Positions 55,476 through 64,000 of a stretch of 64,000 nucleotides of DNA are shown here, piece after piece (position 1 is the stretch's first letter; each line of letters begins with the position of its first letter). The stretch is from Phenylobacterium sp. (GTDB lineage: Bacteria > Pseudomonadota > Alphaproteobacteria > Caulobacterales > Caulobacteraceae), in assembly GCF_025934275.1 (NCBI RefSeq), contig NZ_JAICYI010000001.1, forward strand, positions 62,001 to 126,000, read 5' to 3'. The notes beneath the pieces are model-generated. The model made no database searches. It was not told the origin of the DNA and worked only from the letters and a program-made list of their open reading frames with translations. The translations under genes were made by a program, and so were the position numbers.

Positions 55476-56108
55476 ATGAGCCTCCGTTTGGGCGACACCG
55501 CCCCCGATTTCACCCAGGACTCCACCGAGGGCCCGCTGCACTTCTACGAATGGGCCGGGAACAGCTGGGTCGTGCTGTTCTCGCACCCCAAGGACTACAC
55601 CCCGGTCTGCACGACAGAGCTCGGCCTTGTGGCCAAGATGAAGCCGGAATTCGCCAAGCGCGGCGTCAAGGTCATCGGCCTCTCCGTCGATCCCGCCGAC
55701 AGCCACCGCGGCTGGTCGAAGGACATCGAGGAGACGCAGGGCGCGAAGCTGAACTTCCCGCTGATCGCGGACCACGACCGCAAGGTCTCCGACCTCTACG
55801 GGATGATCCATCCGAACGCCAACGACACGCTCACCGTCCGCTCGGTGTTCGTGATCGACCCCAACAAGAAGGTGCGGCTCACCCTCACCTATCCGGCTTC
55901 CACCGGGCGCAACTTCGACGAGCTGCTGCGGGTGATCGACAGCCTGCAGCTGACCGACAAGCACAAGGTGGCGACGCCCGGCAACTGGAGGCATGGCGAG
56001 GACGTGATCATCGTCCCCTCGATCTCCAACGAGGAGGCGAAGCAGCTCTTCCCGAAGGGCTTCAAGGAGCAGAAGCCCTACCTGCGCACTACGCCGCATC
56101 CGGTGTGA
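55476..56108 (+). CDS. 1-Cys peroxiredoxin (Prx6 type)
   Basis: 210 aa. PxxxTxxC motif HPKDYTPVCTTELG holds the peroxidatic Cys. SVDPADSHRGWSKDIEE and DHDRKVSDLYGMIHPN follow. The long C-terminal domain and absence of a second conserved Cys fit the Prx6/1-Cys class. It detoxifies peroxides in the cytosol. AGGAGAT precedes ATG 55476. Confidence 0.94.
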   Translation: MSLRLGDTAPDFTQDSTEGPLHFYEWAGNSWVVLFSHPKDYTPVCTTELGLVAKMKPEFAKRGVKVIGLSVDPADSHRGWSKDIEETQGAKLNFPLIADHDRKVSDLYGMIHPNANDTLTVRSVFVIDPNKKVRLTLTYPASTGRNFDELLRVIDSLQLTDKHKVATPGNWRHGEDVIIVPSISNEEAKQLFPKGFKEQKPYLRTTPHPV

Positions 56109-56135
56109 CCGCGTTGCTCCGCGTCAGGGGGAGCT

Positions 56136-56202
56136 GTCCCGAAGGGACTGGAGGGGGCTTCATCCCGACGCTTCGTCGGAAACCCCCTCCGGTCCTCGGG
56201 AC
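56136..56202. repeat. Long composite hairpin after peroxiredoxin gene
   Basis: An outer stem of about 20 bp (56136-56157 with 56183-56202, starting GTCCCGA and ending TCGGGAC) encloses an inner hairpin CCGACG (56165-56170), CTT, CGTCGG (56174-56179). It lies between the convergent peroxiredoxin and lipoprotein genes. It could terminate both, or be a copy of an intergenic palindromic repeat. Confidence 0.55.
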
Positions 56203-56231
56203 CACCGTCTCCTGAGGGCGAGGACCAGGGG

Positions 56232-56735
56232 CTACTTCGCGGGCTCCGGCCCGACCTCGATGCGGCTGCCGGGCTGGGCCGGCATGGCGGTGAGCCGCCA
56301 GCCGGGCGTCTCGCGGGCGAAGGTCAGCAGGCAATGCTGCGCCGGATCGCGCACGCAGACGTGGTCGCGATCGATGGGTTTCAGCAGCGCCGCCGTCTGG
56401 CCGGGCGAGGGCGCGGCGGCGAGCGGCTGGTCGGTGCCCTGCCGCACCAGCCGAAGCGCCGCTGGGTCGATCCGCCGGTCGAGGGCCGGTTCCGAGGGCC
56501 CGCCCTCCACGTCCAGGCCGTTGGCGCGGCCGACGCCGGCGATCTGGGCGCGGAGGTCGGCGCGGAGCGCCGGGCGGTCGAGGCGCGCCTCGAAGGCTTT
56601 GGCGTCGCCCGCCTGGACGGCGGCGAGCAGCGCCTGCACGTCCGGCGTCGCCGCCTTGACCGGATCGCGCCGCGCGCAGGCGCAAAGCAGGAGGAGCGCC
56701 GCCGCGGCGGCGAGGCGAGCCGGCATTCGAAGCAT
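56232..56735 (-). CDS. Lipoprotein, DUF2939-like
   Basis: 167 aa. A signal peptide with [10 protein letters not shown] is lipobox-like, with a Cys at about 18-20. The mature part shows [32 protein letters not shown], the D-x-x-x-F-x-x-x-x-D-x-x-x-L pattern of DUF2939 proteins. A C-terminal beta-rich part ([17 protein letters not shown]) follows. Function unknown. Divergent from acs with 134 bp between starts. Confidence 0.65.
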   Translation of the reverse strand: MLRMPARLAAAAALLLLCACARRDPVKAATPDVQALLAAVQAGDAKAFEARLDRPALRADLRAQIAGVGRANGLDVEGGPSEPALDRRIDPAALRLVRQGTDQPLAAAPSPGQTAALLKPIDRDHVCVRDPAQHCLLTFARETPGWRLTAMPAQPGSRIEVGPEPAK

Positions 56736-56869
56736 GGCCGGACCATGGCCGCGCCGCGGCGCGCCCGCAAGCCGCAGCGCAAGGCGAATGTTGCGCTGAA
56801 TGGCCCATCCGCATACTCGTCGGCGCGTATCTCGCCCAGCGTCCCTGGGCGGCAGCTGGAGTGCGGACC

Positions 56870-59218
<2,349 letters not shown>

Positions 59219-59237
59219 GATTGCTAGGCTGGAGGGG

Positions 59238-59813
59238 ATGATCCGTCCCCTCCTGTTCGCCGTTCTCGCCCTCGCCGGCTCCGCCGCCCGCGCCGCCGAC
59301 CTCGATCCCAGCGTGCAGGCGCAGCTCGCCCGCGGTCGGCCCTACGTGCAGGTGCGCGCCGATGCGGACGGCGAGTCCGGGCTGATCCAGGCGGCCATCG
59401 ATATCGCCGCCCCGCCGCAGGTGGTCTGGAACGTGGTCACCGACTGCGACCTCGCGCCCAGGATGGTGGCCAGCCTGAAGAGCTGCCGCATCCTGGAGAA
59501 GGACCCGGCCGGCGCCTGGGACGTGCGCGAGGACATCTCGAAGATGGGTTTCCTGCCCTCCGTGCGGAACGTCTTCCGCTCCGACTACGACCCGCCGAGG
59601 AGCGTCCGCTTCCATCGCGTGGCCGGCGATCTCAAGGTCTACGAAGGCGAGTGGCGGATCGAGCCGCGCGGCGGCGAGACGCGGGTGTTCTACGAAAGCC
59701 GGGTCTCCGCGCCCTTCCGGGTGCCCGGGCCGATCGCGCGCATCGCGCTCCGTTACGAGGTGCCGCAAGCGCTCATGGCGCTCCGCCGCGAGTGCCTCGC
59801 GCGGGCGAAGTGA
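59238..59813 (+). CDS. SRPBCC-family secreted protein
   Basis: 191 aa from ATG 59238 with GGAGGGG ahead. Signal peptide to about residue 20 (SAARAADL). The rest is a START/SRPBCC-like fold: IDIAAPPQVVWNVVTDCDLAPRMVASLKSCRIL, then VRFHRVAGDLKVYEGEWRIEPR, typical of ligand-binding Bet v1-type barrels. A hydrophobic ligand in the periplasm is likely. It follows acs by 20 bp and may share its transcript. Confidence 0.85.
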   Translation: MIRPLLFAVLALAGSAARAADLDPSVQAQLARGRPYVQVRADADGESGLIQAAIDIAAPPQVVWNVVTDCDLAPRMVASLKSCRILEKDPAGAWDVREDISKMGFLPSVRNVFRSDYDPPRSVRFHRVAGDLKVYEGEWRIEPRGGETRVFYESRVSAPFRVPGPIARIALRYEVPQALMALRRECLARAK

Positions 59814-59827
59814 GAGCTCGATCTGGC

Positions 59828-61399
59828 CTACCGCCCACGCCCGCGGAGCACCTGATCCAGCGCGTCCAGGGCGCCAGGATTCATCACCGGCCGGGCGCGC
59901 GGCGGCAGGTCGAGATCGAGCATTTGTTCGCTCCTGGCGTCGTACTTCGGCCACGCCGACAGGCCCGGGCCATTAGGATCGCCGGTCTTGGCGAAGTTCA
60001 CCCAGTAGTCGGCGGTGATGCGGGCCATCAGCCCGTCGGCCGCATCCCACTGCAGGTCGGCGTAGCGCAGGTTGTCGAAGGCGTAGGCGACGTCCGAGCC
60101 ATGCGGCGCCCCGGCCTGCCGCGTCGCGCGGCCGTCCGGCCCGTAGGCCGGCGGGGCGTGGCTGAAGAGGTAGAGCCAGACCGGCGCCTTTCCCGTCTTC
60201 GTCTGCAGGCGCGCCCAGGTGCGGTGTCCGGCGAAGTTCGCATCGCGCAGCAGCGCGTGGTAGCTCGCCTGGGCCTGGGCGTCGCTGGCCGCCGGATAGA
60301 CCGCGAGCAGCCGCTCGGCGACAGGACCGTAGGCGTCTTTCAGCCACGCGACGTAGTCGGCCGCGGTCTTCGGCGGGCCGCCCGGGTGGGTCCGCCCGCC
60401 CGGTTCGTCGGCGGTGCCGCCGGTGATCAGGGCGACGTCGTTCTGCCGGCCCTTCTCGAAGATCGTGCGGATGTCGGCGGGCAGGAAGGCGCCGTCGACG
60501 ATGGCGGCGTTCATCCCTGGATTGGGCATTTTCAGATAGGCCGCCATCAGCGCCTCGGCCGGCATGGCGCGCAGCGCTTCCAGGCTCGGCGCGCCGGCCG
60601 CGGCGGCGAAGGCGGCGCCGCGCGCCTCGGCCTCCTTCAGGGTCTCCATGCGGTCGAACACCGTGTGCGACTGGGCGATGGCGCCGCGGAACAGCCCGCG
60701 CGCCATCGGCGAGGCCATCAGCCAGTTGACGCTGCGGCTGCCGCCCGACTCGCCGAAGATGGTGACCTTGTCCGGATCGCCGCCGAACGCGGCGATGTTG
60801 GCCTTCACCCACCTGAGCGCCGCCACCTGGTCGAGCGCGCCGTAATCGCCGGAAGCGTGGTCGGGACTCTCGGCGCTCAGCGCCGGATGCGCCATCCAGC
60901 CGAACAGGTTGACCCGGTAGTTGAAGCTCACCACCACCACGCCGCGCTTGGCGAGATTGTCGGGGGCGTAGAGCGCTTCGGCGCCCGAGCCCTCGCGCCC
61001 GCCGCCGCCATAGATCCAGACCATCACCGGCAGCCGGTCGCCTGCGGATTTCGCGGGCGTCCAGACGTTCAGGTAGAGGCAGTCTTCGGATATCCCGTTC
61101 TCGCCGGTCGCCCAGGGCGCGACGCCCTTCGGCCGGGCTTGCTGCATGCAGGCGGGCGAGAACTTCGTCGCGGCGAGCACGCCGGACCAGGGCGCCGCCG
61201 GCTGCGGCGGCCGCCAGCGCAAGGGCCCGATAGGCGGCGCCGCGAACGGGATGCCCTTGAACACGCGGACCCCATGGCCCCAGGCAGGCATGCCGATGAC
61301 CGGACCGCCGGCGGTGTTCACCGGCTCCGGGATCGCGGCGTGGGCCGTGGCGGCCAGGCTCAGCGCCGCCGCCAAGGCCAAGGTCAGGCCTCGCACCAT
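59828..61399 (-). CDS. Secreted type-B carboxylesterase
   Basis: 523 aa. Signal peptide (LTLALAAALSLAATAHA). The alpha/beta-hydrolase has FKGIPFAAPPIGPLRW, EDCLYLNVWTPA, GGGGREGSG (oxyanion), GESGGSRSVN (Ser) and a late GAPHGSDVAYAF with the catalytic His. Three consecutive ATGs (61405, 61402, 61399) follow AGGGGG; the last gives proper spacing. It converges with the SRPBCC gene and diverges from the M16 peptidase. Confidence 0.9.
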   Translation of the reverse strand: MVRGLTLALAAALSLAATAHAAIPEPVNTAGGPVIGMPAWGHGVRVFKGIPFAAPPIGPLRWRPPQPAAPWSGVLAATKFSPACMQQARPKGVAPWATGENGISEDCLYLNVWTPAKSAGDRLPVMVWIYGGGGREGSGAEALYAPDNLAKRGVVVVSFNYRVNLFGWMAHPALSAESPDHASGDYGALDQVAALRWVKANIAAFGGDPDKVTIFGESGGSRSVNWLMASPMARGLFRGAIAQSHTVFDRMETLKEAEARGAAFAAAAGAPSLEALRAMPAEALMAAYLKMPNPGMNAAIVDGAFLPADIRTIFEKGRQNDVALITGGTADEPGGRTHPGGPPKTAADYVAWLKDAYGPVAERLLAVYPAASDAQAQASYHALLRDANFAGHRTWARLQTKTGKAPVWLYLFSHAPPAYGPDGRATRQAGAPHGSDVAYAFDNLRYADLQWDAADGLMARITADYWVNFAKTGDPNGPGLSAWPKYDARSEQMLDLDLPPRARPVMNPGALDALDQVLRGRGR

Positions 61400-61687
61400 C
61401 ATCATCCCCCTTCGCCATGTAGCCGCGCTAACGGTAGTCGCGCGGCGCCCGGATGCAGCGGCACGCCGTCGGCCTTCCACACCATGTGGACGTTGTAGCT
61501 CAGGTTGGTGCGGCTCCGCTGGAAAGCACGAACCTGAGCCACCCGGCCATCGCCCGCCCCCATCTGACGCCGGGTCATCGTAGGACCGGATCGCGGCGCG
61601 AGCCAAGCGCGCATGAACCAGGCTTGAGCTTCCCACACGCCGCGGCGGTGCTAAGGGTTCTGCGCCCTTCGAGTTTCGGGAACGCGC

Positions 61688-64000
61688 ATGCCCCGCCAAG
61701 CCTTCGCCGCCTTCGGTTTTGTCCTCGCCCTCGCCGTCTCCGCGGCCGCCCAGGCGGCCACCGTGCCGCCGATCCCGTTCACCAAGCGGGTGCTGCCGAA
61801 CGGCCTGACGGTCCTGGAATCCCTCGACAAGGCCACGCCCAACGTATCGGTGCAGGTCTGGTACGGGGTGGGCTCGAAGAACGACCCGTCCGGGCGCTCC
61901 GGCTTCGCGCACCTTTTCGAGCACCTGATGTTCAAGGCGACGAAGGACCTGCCGCCGGAGAGCTTCGACCGGCTGACCGAGGACGTCGGCGGCCTGAACA
62001 ACGCCTCCACCTACGACGACTTCACCAACTATTACGAGGTCGTCCCGGCCAACCACCTGCAGCGGCTCTTGTGGGCCGAGTCCGAGCGCATGGGCTCGCT
62101 GGTGGTGGACAAGGCGGACTTCACCTCCGAGCGGCAGGTGGTCGAGGAAGAGCTCCGCCAGCGCGTGCTGGCCGCGCCCTACGGCCGTCTGTTCGCGCTC
62201 TACGTGCCGGAGGCCACCTATCGGGTTCACCCGTACCACCGGCCAGGCATCGGCTCGATCGCCGATCTCGACGCCGCCACGCTCGACGACGTCCTGGCTT
62301 TCCACCGGACCTATTATCGCCCGGCCGACGCGGTGCTGATCGTCGTCGGCAACTTCGATCCCGCGCAGCTCAACGCGTGGGTCGACAAGTACTTCGCCCC
62401 GCTCGACAATCCGAAGGCGCCGATGCCGCGGGTCACCGCGGTCGAGCCGCCCCGCAAGGGACCTGGCGTGTTCAACGGCTATGGGCCGAACGTGCCGCTG
62501 CCAGCGGTCGCCATCACCTGGCTCGCCCCCTCGGCCCGCAGTCCCGACGCCCCGGCGCTCACCGTGCTCGACGCGGTGCTCTCGGCCGGCAAGTCGTCGA
62601 GGCTCTACGACAGCCTGGTCTACCAGAAGCGGATCGCGACCGAGATCTACTCCAACGCCGATCTGCCGGAGCAGCCGGGCAATTTCATGGTCGGCGCGGT
62701 GATGGCCTCGGGCCACTCGATCGACGAGGGCGAGAAGGCGCTGCTGGCCGAAGTCCAGCGCCTGCGCACGGCTCCGCCCTCGGCGGAGGAGCTGGAGGCC
62801 GCCAAGAACCAGCTGATCGCAGGCAAGCTGCGCGAGCGCGAGACTCTCGAGGGCCGCGGCTTCGCGCTCGGCTACGCCAAGTGGATCGAGGGCGATCCGG
62901 CGAAAGCCAACACCGACCTCAGCGCGATCCAGCAGGTCAGCGCCGCCGACGTCGAGCGGGTCGCGGACAAGTACCTCGATCCGGACAAGCGGATGACCAT
63001 CCGTTATCGCCCGGAGACCGCGCGCCCGAAGGGCGAGTCCGCGCCGCCCGCGCCGGCCCCGCCGAAGCGCGTGGTGAGGTACGTCGGCCCGGTCTTCACG
63101 CTCGCCCCGCCGGCCAAGCGCCAGGCGCCTCCGCCGATCGGCAAGCCGGTGCAGCCGGTGCTGCCGAGGCCGGCCGAGCGCACGCTCGCCAATGGGCTGC
63201 GGGTGATCGTCGCGCGCTCGTCCGACCTGCCGCTGGTCACCGGCGACCTCACCTTCAAGACCGGCGCCTGGGCCGATCCGCCGGGCCTCGCAGGCGACGT
63301 CGCCATGACCGCCGACATGCTGACCGAGGGCACCACCACTCGCTCGGCCCAGGAGATCGCCCGCCAGGTCGAGCGGCTGGGCGCGACCCTGGAGTCCGGC
63401 GGCGGCCTGGAATCGTCCTCCGTCACGCTCAACGTCATGCCGGACAAGCTCTCGGTCGCCATGCCGATCATGGCCGATGTGACGAAGAACCCCGCGTTCG
63501 CCGCCGAGGAGCTGGCCCGCCAACGCCAGCTCGCGCTGGATTCCCTCCGGGTCGCCTATCAGGAACCCGGCCAGCTCGCGGCCTACGCCGCGGCCCCGGT
63601 GGTGTTCGGCGGCACGCCCTTCGGCCACGTGCCCTCCGGCACGCCGGAAAGCCTGCCGAAGCTGAAGCCCGCCGACCTCGTCGCGGTGCATCAGCAATGG
63701 TTCCGGCCCGACAATGCGATCCTGGTGTTCACCGGCGACATCACGCCCGAGCAGGGCTTCGCGCTGGCGGAAAAGGCGTTCGGCGACTGGCCCGCGCCCG
63801 CCGCCGCGCTGCCGTCCCCGCCGGTCATTCGGCCGAATCCGACGCCGCGCGCCATCGCCATCGACCTGCCGGGCACGGGCCAGGCGGCGGTCACCGTGGT
63901 CAAGCCCGGCATTCCGCGCAGCAGCCCCGACTACTACACCGGCATCGTCGCCAACACCGTGCTCGGCGGCGGCTATTCGGCGAGGCTGAACGAGGAGATC
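61688..64000 (+). CDS. M16 family zinc metallopeptidase, 3' end outside window
   Basis: 771 codons to the right edge without a stop. Signal peptide (FAAFGFVLALAVSAAAQA). The first M16 domain has the inverted zinc site HLFEH (HxxEH) with the distant Glu in VEEELRQRV. A second, non-catalytic M16-like domain starts near ERTLANGLRVIVARSSDLPLV, after a Pro-rich linker. Periplasmic proteases of this type degrade or process peptides. Two-domain layout matches many alphaproteobacterial M16 proteins. Confidence 0.93.
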   Translation, partial: MPRQAFAAFGFVLALAVSAAAQAATVPPIPFTKRVLPNGLTVLESLDKATPNVSVQVWYGVGSKNDPSGRSGFAHLFEHLMFKATKDLPPESFDRLTEDVGGLNNASTYDDFTNYYEVVPANHLQRLLWAESERMGSLVVDKADFTSERQVVEEELRQRVLAAPYGRLFALYVPEATYRVHPYHRPGIGSIADLDAATLDDVLAFHRTYYRPADAVLIVVGNFDPAQLNAWVDKYFAPLDNPKAPMPRVTAVEPPRKGPGVFNGYGPNVPLPAVAITWLAPSARSPDAPALTVLDAVLSAGKSSRLYDSLVYQKRIATEIYSNADLPEQPGNFMVGAVMASGHSIDEGEKALLAEVQRLRTAPPSAEELEAAKNQLIAGKLRERETLEGRGFALGYAKWIEGDPAKANTDLSAIQQVSAADVERVADKYLDPDKRMTIRYRPETARPKGESAPPAPAPPKRVVRYVGPVFTLAPPAKRQAPPPIGKPVQPVLPRPAERTLANGLRVIVARSSDLPLVTGDLTFKTGAWADPPGLAGDVAMTADMLTEGTTTRSAQEIARQVERLGATLESGGGLESSSVTLNVMPDKLSVAMPIMADVTKNPAFAAEELARQRQLALDSLRVAYQEPGQLAAYAAAPVVFGGTPFGHVPSGTPESLPKLKPADLVAVHQQWFRPDNAILVFTGDITPEQGFALAEKAFGDWPAPAAALPSPPVIRPNPTPRAIAIDLPGTGQAAVTVVKPGIPRSSPDYYTGIVANTVLGGGYSARLNEEI

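Noticed and set aside
61402-61638. 78-codon minus-strand frame in the gap before the M16 gene
   Set aside because: No ribosome site, no recognised motif, and it overlaps the start of the carboxylesterase signal peptide in another frame.
59828-63697. Long minus-strand frame reading from the carboxylesterase up through the M16 gene
   Set aside because: Only the part from 61399 downward has protein motifs; the upstream part is antisense to a strongly supported M16 peptidase.

Overview
The window is 64 kb of very GC-rich, densely packed bacterial DNA with short intergenic gaps and many 4-nt start/stop overlaps. Gene content and family make-up point to an alphaproteobacterium of the Caulobacterales (Caulobacter/Phenylobacterium type). 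The signs are a lipoprotein resembling the CC0125/CC1285 family, the 180-kDa class of NAD-glutamate dehydrogenase, an SDHAF4-like (DUF1674) protein, a zf-CHCC zinc-finger protein, and the hrcA-grpE / dnaN / rph / rdgB / hemW neighbourhood. This assignment is inferred from families, not from a database search. No rRNA, tRNA, CRISPR array, prophage or insertion sequence was seen. The window is chromosomal and mostly housekeeping, with small accessory islands.

Layout. 1-3.0 kb: a minus-strand operon of a membrane-anchored parvulin and three HupE/UreJ-like membrane proteins, the last cut by the window edge. 3.2-9.4 kb: a serine hydrolase, an IclR regulator divergent from an alpha/beta-hydrolase-fold/SDR pair with a visible IclR-type operator, a secreted hydrolase, a DUF4337 protein, a lipoprotein and a KTSC protein. 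9.4-20 kb: argG, kup, an SDR, a MarC-family protein, pyrF, an SDHAF4-like gene, a small membrane protein, rsmB, rpe and purH. purH is preceded by a clear ZTP riboswitch. 20-29.5 kb: the giant NAD-glutamate dehydrogenase, an AI-2E-family permease, an SDR, a YkvA-like protein, a DMT exporter and a quinone-oxidoreductase-like MDR. 29.6-35.8 kb: a multidomain periplasmic copper/heme protein, rlmN, an AmpG-like permease and a soluble hybrid histidine kinase. 35.8-38.1 kb: small regulators and hypotheticals, including a probably leaderless LuxR-type gene with another reading frame nested inside it. 38-47.6 kb: a frameshifted comM/yifB, gshB, a SirB1-like gene, yraN, rsmI, a Tat-exported SDR, an SDR-DoxX fusion, DUF2269, hemW and rdgB. 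47.6-49 kb: a small-protein/DUF2975/Xre regulatory module. 49-64 kb: rph, hrcA-grpE, dnaN, a zinc-finger protein, an ABC ATPase, a creatininase-family protein, a 1-Cys peroxiredoxin, an acetyl-CoA synthetase with a duplicated C-terminal domain, an SRPBCC protein, a carboxylesterase and a truncated M16 peptidase.

The most notable items are these. (i) A Trx-fold/cytochrome c/PHM-type dicopper monooxygenase/EF-hand protein. (ii) The acetyl-CoA synthetase whose second C-terminal domain has Glu where the catalytic Lys should be. (iii) The ZTP riboswitch on purH. (iv) A LuxR-type gene whose HTH and C-terminal membrane anchor are separated by a segment carrying a complete nested gene. (v) A one-base frameshift in comM/yifB. 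(vi) Recurrent CTAG-sharing convergent stop codons and C/G-rich hairpins at convergent gene ends. (vii) An alpha/beta-hydrolase-fold protein lacking its nucleophile serine. No complete defence or secretion system is visible.
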